Shown here: positions 10,512 through 20,716 of the stretch, piece by piece
Numbering within the stretch: position 1 is the first letter of the stretch
Layout of the letters: every line of letters starts with the position of its first letter
Source: Antrodiella citrinella
Lineage: Eukaryota; Basidiomycota; Agaricomycetes; Polyporales; Steccherinaceae
Direction: 5' to 3'
DNA: 29,858 nucleotides
Assembly (NCBI GenBank): GCA_004802725.1
Contig: SGPM01000331.1
Coordinates: 1-29,858 of the forward strand
Made by a program: the position numbers and the translations under genes
The notes under the pieces: generated by a model
What the model saw: only the letters and a program-made list of their open reading frames with translations
The model's database searches: none
What the model was told of the DNA's origin: nothing

Positions 10512-10580
10512 GAGACTCGAAGGCAAGCAGAAAAGAGACTCGAAGGCAAGCAGAAAAGAGACTCGAAGGCAAGCAGAAAA
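10512..10580 (+). repeat. Three perfect 23-bp tandem repeats
   Basis: The unit (gagactcgaaggcaagcag plus four a) occurs three times in a row at 10512, 10535 and 10558. A partial unit (gagactcaaga) follows at 10581 and a degenerate gagaca precedes it. It lies about 225 bp upstream of the O-methyltransferase start, so it may fall in that promoter. Confidence 0.95.
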
Positions 10581-12336
10581 GAGACTCAAGAAAGTAGACT
10601 CGAGAGACCAGAAACAAGCGTTGAGTATGTTTTCTTGCGTGTACTGTTTTCAACGTTGCAGCCGGGCCACGGCATCCCTCGTACCTGAGACCGCGCCCGC
10701 GCCGACTGCGTTTCGCATGTCCTCCGCGGTCCATGGTCCTGATGGTGTTGCAGCCCGAACTTGAGTGTCCCAGGTAAACCTTCCTGACCACCTCTTATAA
10801 CATACGTCCACGTTGCGCTAAAAGGCTCAGCTGAAGGTAGAGCCGCATAGTCATCTATTATGCATCAGTTTCTTAGCGGCGTCGATCGTGATCCAGTGGA
10901 TGATTATCCAACCACTCCGGACTCCGGCCCGCGCACGACCAGACCGTGGTCACTAACCTTTCAAGTTCCTTTCTTTGTATGTTTCTGCAGACGGGTCATC
11001 GTGACTACATATGAGCAAGGCCGAGACGATATAAGACGGGAGTTACAACTCACGGTGATATCAGTGACCTCCGATAGAATCAGATCCAGAGCAAAAGGAA
11101 CCATTGATCAGATACGCTGCGTGCTAGCGAGACTGCGGAGAGCTTGCTATCACATCTGACTCTACAGAGTCTACTTGTTCAGTGGGACAGTAAAAGCCAC
11201 CGGTGATACTGTTACAGTGTCAACGAGTTCGACCAGACGATAAGTAGGACGCAGCACAACGTACGATCGGAGCTAATCGTTCTTGTCATGGTGAACGATT
11301 GGTAGTCATGGGTCCTGCCAGATTTCCGGGAGTTGCGCAACCAATGCGCAATAACTCGCGACTTAAGCTTATTCGTTGATGTCGCCGCATTGAAATGAAT
11401 GAGATTGGGACTCGAATTCGGACGTAGCGGTAGCGGAGAAGGCGGAGATGATCGATGTTGACGTTAAGCGAGATAAGATGCGGCTCACTTCGAGTCATGT
11501 TCATGCATAACGTTCATGCTGTTCAACAACTCCATTGCTCGCTGCGTCAGCGTGTTTTTATCAATACAAGGTAGGCTCATCGTCTCGCTGCATGATGAAC
11601 TTCATATACGCACCCTGACATTCACCCTTTTGGAATCAGGACGGTCTGGAAGTCACTTGCCCGTTCGAGGCAATATTGCACAGCCAACGTGTGGCTTTCG
11701 CAACGTTGTCATTATGCTCATGACTGACCATTACGGAGCTTCACTGGATACGCACACGTCATTCAACTCGTAACGGTCGCATTTTGGCCTCAGGAACGCA
11801 GCTATTCGTGCCGTTACATGGACATTGTCCATGCTAGAGAGGTATGGGTGACCCAGTAACCGGGGAGCCCATCCCTCTTCCGGATCTGCAGAACAGCCTT
11901 CCCTACACTGGACGTCATCCCCGTCACGCTGGCCGAGGAGTTACGATACCGGCTTCGCAGCTTGACCTTCAGGCTGCGATTGCTGCCGCCTGCGACCGAT
12001 ACGCATGTAACTTTGTAAGATCCATATACCTAATGCGAAATCTTAGGGCCGGACGGCAAGCGTTTCTTTTCCTTGGTTGCTGCACTAATCACTCGAATTT
12101 CGCACAGGGTGGACCGTGTTTATGTTGTTAGTACCCGCCAGTTACATAACGGCTGCACATGCCAGTCATAGGGGCGTGTCCAACAGCATGCCCTCATCAA
12201 CGCGAGCATCTGACACCGGAAACCTGTACCAGTGCTAGCACTCTTTTGGACCGTTGGGTATGAGTATCTTTTTCGTATCTCCACTATCCAGGATTCATTG
12301 ATTGATCTCATCATAGATATCACCCCAAGGATTGTC

Positions 12337-12344
12337 TATATAAA
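12337..12344 (+). promoter_or_regulatory. TATA box for the small secreted-peptide gene
   Basis: TATATAAA lies about 158 bp before the ATG at 12502. A pyrimidine-rich stretch follows (ctcctcctgctacttcctcc near 12380-12400), as is common around fungal transcription starts. Confidence 0.55.
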
Positions 12345-12501
12345 CTGTGCGCCACAGTCCTCTAGAACTCCAGCTTGAGTTCCTCCTCCTGCTACTTCCT
12401 CCTCTCGGTTTTTCATCAAGGTGAAAAACACCGCAGAGTAATTGCTCGCCGTTGTCACCGTTGCTCACAACTTCTCTCCTCAGCCCCATCACTAATTCAA
12501 C

Positions 12502-12713
12502 ATGCAATTCAGAGCTGTCTTCGTCGTTCTCGCCGCCCTCGTGGTGGGTGCCGTCTCCATGGCCGCGCCCGACGCCAACCTTGAGTACCGTCAGTGCTTG
12601 TAAGCTGATGCCCTTCTCCTCGGACTCACCGTGACAATATTGACCGACGGCTATGTTATGTTTGTAGGGAGCTCAAGAACCGTCGTCAAATCACCATGCC
12701 TTGCTGCTGCTGA
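12502..12713 (+). CDS. Small secreted peptide precursor with a Kex2-like site and C-terminal Cys-Cys-Cys
   Basis: Exons 12502-12599 and 12668-12713 join in phase to 47 residues; the 68-nt intron has canonical GTAAGC...TGTAG ends. Residues 1-20 form a strong signal peptide (MQFRAVFVVLAALVVGAVSM) with likely cleavage near AAP. A short acidic pro-region follows, then the basic KNRR at 36-39, a classic Kex2 target. Cleavage there would release QITMPCCC. There are only four cysteines, Cys32 and the final three, so this is not a hydrophobin (eight Cys). It has no CaaX box with Cys at -4, so it is not a basidiomycete mating pheromone. A TATA box stands upstream. Secretion is well supported by sequence; processing and function are inference. 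I do not recognise the family. Confidence 0.65.
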
Positions 12714-13334
12714 TCGCGCACGCTCGGCCCAGCGACTACTCTCTCCATGACCGTTCACGCTTCCAATTCCCACCGTAACAGCGGCTCGTAGTTTGTGAAA
12801 GAATGTGAAAGAATCAGGCCTGTAATTCTGGTGTTGTACAACAAATCTATCCAAGGTATTTTGTTACCCAAATCCCGATGAACATGTGCGAATTTGTATT
12901 GTGAATTTCGACGACTCATCAGTCCTTACAAAGATGGCACCATTCGAGCTACTAGTGATACTTGCAAGTTGTTTGACCAAGTTCTGGGTAGGCTGGTCAA
13001 GGTTGCCATGAGCCTTGGTGAAGTCCCTCGGACTTTGAAAACCCTTGAGCCTGCCATCGTTGAGCCGAATGATATGCCGGCGATGAGCCTAAGGGCAAAG
13101 CTTCGAAGAAGCTCACCAAGTCCTAGCTGGTGGAGCACAATTCAAACTCCGGGGGCACTTCACCAACGCCCCAGGGCAGCCTCTATACTTACTTACTGGT
13201 AGGAACGACTGCCATCTTTCGCACAGTACTAGAGGCTGACCGTGACTGTAGGTCCAGAGCGCTACTGTTCCGGTTTGACGGAACATGCGTTGTACGAGTT
13301 TTTACCTGGGTATCCCGAGTGAAGCGATATACAT
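12714..13334. other. Spacer between secreted-peptide gene and tRNA-Ile
   Basis: The first 150 bp are probably 3' UTR. A 102-codon frame at 12894-13202 has an even amino-acid composition but no recognisable domain, clear start context or splice-extended partner, so it may be a decayed fragment. Nothing else stands out. Confidence 0.45.
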
Positions 13335-13408
13335 GGCCGGCTAGCTCAGTTGGTTAGAGCGTGGTGCTAATAACGCCAAGGTCGTCGGTTCGACCCCGGC
13401 GTTGGCCA
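13335..13408 (+). tRNA. tRNA-Ile (anticodon AAT)
   Basis: A 74-nt cloverleaf including discriminator A. The acceptor pairs GGCCGGC with GTTGGCC, the D arm contains the A-box TAGCTCAGTTGG, the anticodon loop is CTAATAA with anticodon AAT (read as IAU in vivo), and the T arm contains the B-box GGTTCGACCCC. No intron is present. A TTTT pol III terminator follows at 13413. It is identical over all 74 positions to the minus-strand tRNA at 17342-17415. Confidence 0.96.
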
Positions 13409-14198
13409 GATATTTTGCTTTCGCATCTCGGGAGTATTACTCCTCGCGAGAGTTCTATGTTTCCTACTTGACTCTACCCATGTAGATACAATACATATTT
13501 AGTGGTCGATATTTTTCAGTGTTGCTTACGACCACCCAAAATGTACCTGCTCTGTCCTCTAGGATGTCATCACTAGCACTAACTTGGCCGGCGTACTCCC
13601 TGACTTCTGAGTTTTGACAGTCCTGACGACCTGACACTGATCACGACTGAACCAAGAAGCCCCTGCGTGTAGTTTCCTCGTGAGAGATGGTCCAGAGAGT
13701 ATTGAGAAAGGAGGTCGTATGACCAGCTAGCCTGAAAGGGAACATCTGCTGACCACGGCGGTGTGAATAGTAATTTAAGGCTATAGCTTGTCTCTGTACC
13801 GCCATCATCGCATTCGGTGAGCTCACCGTCCGCTCTCTTACGCTTGCGCATTTGCAATCTTGGACTTCCCAGAGCCTCTGACGCAGTAAGTTCGTTGTGC
13901 ACAATCTCGAGTTCTCGTATCTCATTCCAGCTTGTCTTTGTGCGTCTGCAGCCCCCCATCCCTACCCCCTTCATTCTTGTCGTGAGAACAGCTCCATTGC
14001 AAGGTGCTCTGAACATCGGAGAGCTTCCTTGGACAAGACTCCTACGCTTTGTTGTCAACTTCACTACATCAAGCCCACTGGGCCTCATACGATTCGCAGC
14101 AGGACGAGCTTTGTGACGAGTCGGGAGCACCTCAGGGCCAGGGTCAGTCTAAATCATACATCTCGTGAGCTCCTCTAGACATCCTTTGCTACAGGATA
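13409..14198. other. Upstream region of the Vid30/Gid1-like gene
   Basis: About 790 bp. The end nearest 14199 contains a likely 5'-UTR acceptor (gctacag at about 14188-14194) just before the ATG, so a leader intron is probable. The minus-strand frame at 13579-14130 (183 codons) has no recognisable domain and I regard it as chance. Confidence 0.5.
13413..13416 (+). terminator. Pol III oligo-T terminator of tRNA-Ile
   Basis: TTTT lies five bases after the tRNA 3' end, as expected for RNA polymerase III termination. Confidence 0.7.
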
Positions 14199-17117
14199 AT
14201 GTCCACTCGACAGTCCAGATCATCCAGTATTCCCATTCCAGGCTCCGCTGCTGCGAGGAATCTGGAGAATGTCATCTCCATGCCGTTTTTAGCTTCTCCT
14301 GGAACCCTAGGAAGCTCAAGGTCCCGTACGACACATCCATCACTGTCTGTTAACTCTGGTCCTACTATAATTACACGGAGAAATGTCGCAACCTCGCCGG
14401 TCAGGTCCATGTCTGGTAGCTATTCGTACTCCAACGTTGCTTCTCGATCGCCTGTACTTTCGACCAATCCGCCTTTGTTTGAACCGAGGATTATTCGTGC
14501 CGGAAGCTCCCCCGCTCGTGGTGCGGATCCAGCGTGTTTTCCTACTACGACGGTACCTTTCACTGCTCGCACGAGACGTCAAAGTGCAACCAGAAATAAC
14601 AGCAGCGGCATACCCCCTTCGCACCAAGGGCCTAGAGTCGTTTCGGGCTCTCTTCCGCCCTCCGTCACTCATACCCAATCCGAAGTATTCCCACGTCCGG
14701 CATACCTCGATCACTCCGCCCTGCGAGATCTCTTGCAGACGGATGCGCCTGCCACCTCAGTCGATGCTCGAAGTGCGGAAACGCGAGCTTCTATCACGTG
14801 GAGCAGCAGCACATCCACACCGAGTTACGCTACACCCATCCCCGCTGTATCACATTACTCGTATCTTCGCAGAGGCCCGACTTCCGCTACTGAGAGCGAG
14901 GATGAGAGTGCGACACCGCCTCCCCCTAGCATCCAAGTAGCACCGAGTCCTATTCTGATGTCGAACACGGTGCTGCAGCTTCCTACGCGCTGGAGCGAGC
15001 AGGACCGACATCCGCCCTTGTCCGTCTCGGCTGATGGCAGAGACTTGACCTTCATTGGACCTTCGTGTGTGGGGGACAAAGACTCAGCTGCGGCTCGCGC
15101 CAACCATCCTATTCCGCCGGCGTGCGGTATCTACTACTATGAGGTTGAGATACTGCACAAGGGTAGCAAAGGGTATGTCTTGCGAATTGTTCATGTACTA
15201 CTAAAACTCACACTTCTTATAGACACATCAGTCTGGGGTATGCTGTATGCTTCTTCCCAATGCTTACTGCTGACTCATACCCCACTCAGCTTCTCATCTC
15301 CTGATGTTCGTCTCTCTCGCCTTCCTGGATGGGAACGGCAATCTTGGGGATATCATGCTGACGATGGCTGGTCTTTCCCTGGCCACAAAGATGGCAACCC
15401 ATACGGACCCATTTTCGACAGTGAGTCGTCGGTGTGTGATCATCTTGTGATTGAGTATTCATTGCTGTTGCGATCCATTAGCTGGAGACATTATCGGGTG
15501 TGGCGTCGACTTCAGCCAGCACCGTGCATTTTACACCAAGAACGGGACTTTCTTGGGTACGTCATCTTTGTCTCGGATCCGCGTAGATCCTTTCTGATCG
15601 GAGTACAGGAATGGTGTTTGAGAATGTGGGGAAAGGCCACGATCTCTATCCTGCTGTCGGATTGCGTCACACTACCGAATCCGTGCGAGTCAACTTCGGC
15701 CACGCCCCGTTCAAGTACGCCATTGAGGACCACGTGCATTCTCAACAAAATCGCGTTTGGGCGGATATCCAGACGACCAAGATCAATTGGGATTTGCTTC
15801 ATGGTATCAGTAAGCACGAAGACATGACGGACAGCAGGGAGCTGTACAAACCATCCGTGGTGGAAGAAGACGAGACGAAGGCGCCGTTGAGAAAATTGGT
15901 TCTTTCCTACCTCGCTCATCATGGATATGCCAAGACGGCGCATGCATTCCAGGCTCAGTGTGAACGGGCTTCGTTCAGCCGCGCCGATGAGGCCACAGAT
16001 GCCAAGGTGGAACAAGATATGGACGCCGACGATGACCAGGATCAGGAGTTGCGCACTCGCGTCGACATCGTCAACGCTGTCCTGAAAGGTGATATTGATA
16101 CCGCGCTGGAACATACCAAACAACATTTTCCAACCGTCCTGGAACGCGAGCAGGGTCTCATGCTCTTCAAACTTCGATGCCGCAAATTCGTGGAACTTAT
16201 CGTGGAGGCAAGCGAAGCGCTGAAGAAAGTGAAGCAACAGCCTCAGTCGACTGTTTCCCAGGAACCTCAGCAACGTGGACGAGAGCCATACCCTGCTGAT
16301 GTCCACACAGCGGCAGGAGAGGATGTGAAAATGGATGGGATGGATGGAGAGGGCGCGATGGACGTAGACGACCCATCGCACGAGGCCCGCCCGTACCCGT
16401 CTGCGAGCTCCTCAACTGTCTCTGTCTCCACCTTCTCCACCACCGCCGACAGCGTGGCTTCAGTGCCCAAGCCCAGGCAAGCTTCGCGCAGTCCTTCTAC
16501 TTCTATGCGCCCCACTTCTCCGCACGCCGCCGCCGCCAAGGCCGCCCTCCATACAGCCCTGCAGTACGGGCAAACGCTCGAGGCGGACTACAAGCACGAC
16601 GTTCGTCCAGAGATCCGTGCACACCTGAAACGCACATTTGGCGTCGTGGCGTATACGGATCCGGTGGCTGCTGGCGGTGAGATTGCGGACATGGCCGGTC
16701 AAGAAGCGAGGGTGCGTCTGGGGAACGAGTTAAACCAAGCCATTCTCGGTGAGTGTCATAGCATTTCTCCGTACTGATCAGCAATGGCAGTGCTGACTCT
16801 GGGATGTGCACGCAGAATCGCAGGGCAAACCCGTCCACCCAGCTTTGGAGATGCTTTATCGCCAGTCTGCGGCCTGCATCACGCAATTGGGGCTGCTCAA
16901 CGTCGGGTCCGCCGCGTTCGCAGATATGCCGAAGGAATTCTTGGAAGGGTGAGATAAATCAGGGTCTCCGACTCGGAGATGGTTCTTTCTTCCTAATTTT
17001 GCAGTCTATGTCATTTCCCGTCCTGTGTTCGGACAATGTGGGTGGTACTGATGTGTGGTTGTGGAAGACAGTTTGAGGAAGCTACAGTTGGAGATTAATT
17101 TGGTCACGGTACGATAG
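14199..17117 (+). CDS. VID30: Vid30/Gid1/RanBPM-like scaffold: SPRY-LisH-CTLH-CRA protein
   Basis: Scaffold of the GID/CTLH E3 ubiquitin ligase, which in yeast degrades gluconeogenic enzymes; its SPRY domain docks the substrate receptor (family knowledge). Exons 14199-15172, 15223-15237, 15290-15420, 15482-15556, 15609-16748, 16816-16948 and 17072-17117 give 837 residues in phase. Residues 1-270 are a Ser/Pro/Thr-rich low-complexity region. The SPRY domain (about 300-450) shows GIYYYEVEIL, LSRLPGWERQSWGYHADDG, IIGCGVDF and FYTKNGTFLGMVFENV. LisH follows at about 488-515 (KLVLSYLAHHGYAKTAHAF), then CTLH at about 545-600 (VDIVNAVLKGDIDTALEH, FKLRCRKFVELI). An acidic and Ser-rich insert precedes the CRA region (HPALEMLYRQSAACITQLG). 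Exon 2 is only 15 nt and encodes part of GHISLGF. The last 123-nt intron and 15-residue final exon are the weakest part of the model. Confidence 0.93.
15223..15237 (+). other. 15-nt micro-exon in the SPRY domain of the Vid30-like gene
   Basis: Bounded by ...CTTATAG and GTATGC. It restores G-H-I-S-L-G-F between GSKG and SSPDV, the core SPRY strand found across RanBPM/Gid1 proteins. Confidence 0.85.
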
Positions 17118-17333
17118 CGCTTTTCTGTTTCCTGTCTTTTCGTTCTTCTACTAGTTCAACGTTCAGTGCTTTGTAGTGCATATGTGTACGATCGTTTCAG
17201 AAGTCGCCTCTGTGTGTATAATTGAATGAAATCTGCTCATTTCACCACTGCCTTTCTGTGTGTTATAAGTTCACGCGTAAACGCAATGATGCGCTTGACA
17301 TGAGTATACAGGGCGTCGAAGTTACAAAAATAT

Positions 17334-17337
17334 AAAA
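17334..17337 (-). terminator. Pol III oligo-T terminator of the minus-strand tRNA-Ile
   Basis: On the minus strand, TTTT occurs four bases after the tRNA 3' end, and a second T run follows shortly after. Confidence 0.65.
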
Positions 17338-17341
17338 GTAA

Positions 17342-17415
17342 TGGCCAACGCCGGGGTCGAACCGACGACCTTGGCGTTATTAGCACCACGCTCTAACCAA
17401 CTGAGCTAGCCGGCC
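17342..17415 (-). tRNA. tRNA-Ile (anticodon AAT), second identical copy
   Basis: The reverse complement is identical at 74 of 74 positions to the tRNA at 13335-13408, with the same A-box, AAT anticodon loop and B-box. Flanks on both sides are unrelated to those of the first copy, so only the gene body is shared. It starts 225 bp downstream of the Vid30-like stop, in the opposite orientation. Confidence 0.96.
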
Positions 17416-17985
17416 ATACGTACATTTCTTTCCTGCATTGCTCTGATTCGCACTCCGCGGTCCCGACGGATCCGTGGCGTCGAAGTTGTCACGGTGTATT
17501 CCGTATGGCGGTTTCACTTGTTCCGACAGATGTGCTTGAGGTGCGTGTTTTGTGTCGCTGGTATACTGTGGTTGCTAATGAGCATTGTTGTCGTTACAGT
17601 TTCTTGGTGCGAGGGGTGTGGATTCCAATTTGTACATGGTCATCTTGTTGCTCATCACTCTGGTGTCACTGATCGGGTGCTCTTCTACTTGGTCTTGGTA
17701 TTCAAAAAGCGGTGAACGTGGAACACAAGTCAGGTCGGGGATTTTTTTATTACTCGTAGATGTACCAATTTTAGTATGCTCGCGATTCATCCGCCCCATA
17801 GACTCTGTTTTCGGATCATTCACGAGCACGATGCAAGCGCGAAAAAATTCAAAACCCCGGCCCCGATGGGTCCATGAATTCCCAGCTAAGAAGTATACGT
17901 GCACGAACGATACAAATACATATGACTGTTCTTTTTCCCTGTTATCCTATAGTTGTTGTCCTTCCTGAGCGTAGCAATGTACAGA
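17416..17985. other. Spacer between tRNA-Ile and the aldehyde dehydrogenase 3' end
   Basis: About 570 bp with overlapping open frames on both strands (17585-17968 plus, 17575-17904 minus), none with a recognisable domain. It should contain the aldehyde dehydrogenase 3' UTR. Nothing else is supported. Confidence 0.5.
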
Positions 17986-19860
17986 TCAGATCGTGTGGCC
18001 GAAGTTGACGTGTACCGCCTTGATGGCAGTATAGCTATAGGAACGCATGCGTCAGAATCCGAATCCGAAGACGAACATGAGAACGGAGTACTCACTTCTC
18101 AAGCGCATACTCTCCCAACTCACGTCCGATCCCAGACTGCTTGAATCCTCCGAACGGGATCTGCGCATGGAGCTGATTCACGCAGTTCACCCACGCAGTG
18201 CCCGCGTTGAGCTTGTGCGCCGTCTGCAGCGCGCGGTCGAGGTCCCTTGAGAACACAGCGGCAGCGAGGCCGTACGAGGTGTCGTTCGCTTGGCGGATCA
18301 CGTCCGCGTCGTCCTTGAATTTGATGATCACGCAGACGGGCCCGAAGATCTCCTCTTGCACGATCTTCATGTCCGGTCGGGTGTTCGTGAATATGGTCGG
18401 CTGGATCCAGTAGCCTTCTTTCTTGAGCTTCTCGCCGCCGTAGTGAACTGTGGCGCCGTCTTTCTTCCCGGAGTCAATGAAGTCCAACACACGCTAAGGA
18501 AAAGTGGAGGATCTCAGGGTTGTGTCGGTGATGAAGAATAGAAAGGCGTATAGCACGTACGTTGTATTGTATGTCGGAAATGAGAGCTCCGACATCGGTG
18601 TTCTGAGCGAAGGGGTCTCCGACTTGAACGGTCTTGGTCTTCTCGGTGAACTTCTTCAAGAACTCGTCGTAGACATTCTCTTGCACGAAGATACGAGTAC
18701 CCGCGCAGCAGCATTGCCCGACGTTCCAGCTACCAGACGAAAATGGTCACCTCCAGAAGAAAAGAACGGGCTGTAAATCGACGTGAACACGTACTAGACA
18801 CCATGAGAAGCCCAGTTCACGGCTTTATCGATATCAGCGTCGTCGAATATGATATTCGGGCTCTTGCCGCCGAGCTCCAAAGTGACACTCTTCAAGTTGG
18901 ACTTGGCTGCAGCTTCCATGATCTTGCGGCCTGTAAGAGTGCTGCCAGTGAAGGAAATCTAAAAGTACATGTTATGAACATGTATCACACGAAGATGCAA
19001 CAGAGACTAAACCAACCTTCTCGATATTCATGTGCTCCGCAATAGGCTGCCCAACGTTCTGACCGGTGCCGTTGAGTATGTTGATGACACCGGGAGGGAA
19101 CCCAGCCTCGTGAGCGAGTTTGGCGAAGAGGAGAGCGGTAAGAGGGGTGAACTCAGAGGGCTTGAGGATGATACAATTTCCGCATGCAAGAGCAGGTGCG
19201 ACCTTCCAAGACAACAACATAACTGGGAAAAGTACGCTCATCAGCGATAACGGACAGTAAGCAGAACCAACATGCGACATACAGGGGAAGTTCCAGGGAA
19301 TGATTTGTCCAACAACGCCAATGGGCTCATGACGTGTGTACGCAAATTTCTCATTGGTCGTCTCGATAACCTTTCCGGAAATCTTGTCGGCCCAGCCTGC
19401 GTAATAGCGGAACGTATCCAAGGCCATCCTCACGTCGCCATCTTTTGCCCAATGGAATGGCTTGCCCGTGTTGAGGACTTCCAAAGCGGCCATCTCGTCT
19501 TCGTGTTGCTCTATGAGGTCAGCGAGCTTGAGGAGCAGCTTGGATCGCTGGTTGCCGGGGCAGTTCAGACCCCATTGGGTGTCGAACGCCTTCTGAGCAG
19601 CCTTGACGGTGATGTCGACATCTTCTTTGGTGGCGACACAGACAGATGTGATCTTCTTTGCGTTGGTAGGGTCAATGACACTGCGAAAATATGCCTCAGA
19701 AATTGGGAAAGATGTTTGGCACGTGATTAGATCCAGCTTACTCGGTCATCTGTCCCTTCTTCCCTTTAACGAACTCTCCATTAATATACAAGCCGACAGG
19801 GAAGGAGGTTTTTCCCTTGAAAGATGCATTGTTAAATTCGTGGGTGAATGTGTTGACCAT
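17986..19860 (-). CDS. Aldehyde dehydrogenase, NAD(P)+-dependent (ALDH class 1/2-like)
   Basis: Oxidises aldehydes to carboxylic acids with NAD(P)+. Exons on the minus strand 19860-19742, 19680-19283, 19222-19017, 18958-18795, 18729-18561, 18493-18096 and 18034-17986 give 500 residues, the family's usual length, in phase. Visible motifs: [17 protein letters not shown] for cofactor and substrate binding (rebuilt across intron 2), [26 protein letters not shown] of the Rossmann fold, [11 protein letters not shown] with the general base Glu269, GQCCCAGTR with the nucleophile Cys303, [10 protein letters not shown], and the C-terminal [16 protein letters not shown] then HVNFGHTI. There is no convincing mitochondrial presequence (MVNTFTHEF...) and no PTS1, so the enzyme is probably cytosolic. 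The 60-nt intron at 19282-19223 has no stop in frame, so its retention would add 20 residues. Substrate is not assignable. It is divergent from the PARP gene. Confidence 0.96.
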
Positions 19861-20716
19861 GGTGAAGTGATGAACGTAGATTCTGACAAGGATGGGGCAC
19901 AGATCGAGGTGCTCTGCTTATATGCATGCTACTCGTGTCAGGTGGTAGTCGGCTTAGTTTTCATACCTACCAACCTCCTGTAGCTCTTATGCATCGTCCG
20001 TCAGGTGAACACTGGATCGTACACGTGTGGGATCCTGTGCTGGCGACATAGGAGAGCGGACACTTTTATTGTCGACCTGGAACGTAAGACCCTTCCGCCC
20101 TGCTATAGTAGTAACGACAACAGTCCGCACATGATCAGACGAGGGGAAAGAATAAATACAGTAGTCGTACGCACAACTTGAATACTTTCATTTTCGACTG
20201 ACGGAATGTGACGTGTAGTCGGAACGCCGCTGATACTTCCGTCCACAATTGGATACTGTACTGGTCAGGAGTGACGGGCGCCGTGCGTCGGAGGGCAGTT
20301 GTTCACAGCATCCTAACGCTCTAAGTATAGTCGGATTTTTGCGGAATCATAATCATAGATTCATAATGCTTGCATCCTACTAGTACTCCTTCTAGACTCT
20401 AGCTAGCGGCTTAATCGCCGTATATAATAACCAACATACGCAAGTCTCGAGATCTACTGTACACGTAGGCTGTCTTGCAAGAAACAACCAAATTGAGACC
20501 GGTGGGAACATGTCCTGCCAAGATGCCACGTGTATTGCAAGAGGCCGACATCGCATCCCGAAATAGGAACACCGACGCGTCGATGTGACTCGAATAGTGT
20601 CCTCTCACCGTGTGGCGTTAGACGCGCATGACGCCCGAAGCGCGTACATAAGGCATTCGCCCTTCTCCCCGCTGACCTCTCCATCATCGCCCCGCCCCTC
20701 CCCTCCACCGACAACC
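19861..20716. other. Divergent promoter region between aldehyde dehydrogenase and PARP
   Basis: 856 bp separate two start codons that face away from each other, so both promoters should lie here. The stretch at 20635-20716 next to PARP is pyrimidine-rich, which fits a fungal 5' leader. Small open frames have no recognisable features. No RNA gene or repeat was seen. Confidence 0.6.

Larger units (their letters stand above)
10288..12501. other. Gene-poor stretch upstream of the O-methyltransferase
   Basis: About 2.2 kb without a gene I can support. The first part should hold the O-methyltransferase promoter and includes the 23-bp tandem repeat. Open frames at 10860-11159 and 11844-12131 (plus) encode 99 and 95 residues with no recognisable domain. 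A possible 32-nt intron in the second frame leads to an early stop, so it does not rescue a longer protein. No transposase, reverse transcriptase or terminal repeat was recognised; old decayed sequence is possible. Confidence 0.5.

Noticed and set aside
10512..10580. CRISPR-like array
   Set aside because: The units are directly adjacent with no spacers, and the genome is eukaryotic. It is a simple tandem repeat.
11844..12171. Spliced gene starting MGDPVTGEPIPLPD
   Set aside because: The only plausible intron (12015-12046) is 32 nt and leads to an early stop. No domain is recognisable and upstream exons could not be found.
12502..12713. Basidiomycete mating pheromone precursor (because of the Cys-rich C-terminus)
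   Set aside because: Pheromone precursors end in a CaaX box with Cys at position -4 and have no signal peptide. Here -4 is Pro and a signal peptide is present.
12894..13202. 102-codon frame with orderly composition
   Set aside because: No family is recognised, there is no start context or intron support, and a minus-strand frame overlaps it. At most it is a decayed fragment.
13579..14130. 183-codon minus-strand frame upstream of the Vid30-like gene
   Set aside because: No domain, splice partner or promoter is visible, and composition is that of random open sequence.
15512..16381. 289-codon open frame on the minus strand
   Set aside because: It lies antisense to exons 4-5 of the Vid30-like gene, whose domains and splice phases are clear. 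It is a shadow of strong codon bias and has no domain.
13335..17415. Inverted tRNA copies as terminal repeats of a mobile element
   Set aside because: Identity stops exactly at the tRNA ends, and the interior is a conserved single-copy-type gene with no transposase or target-site duplication.
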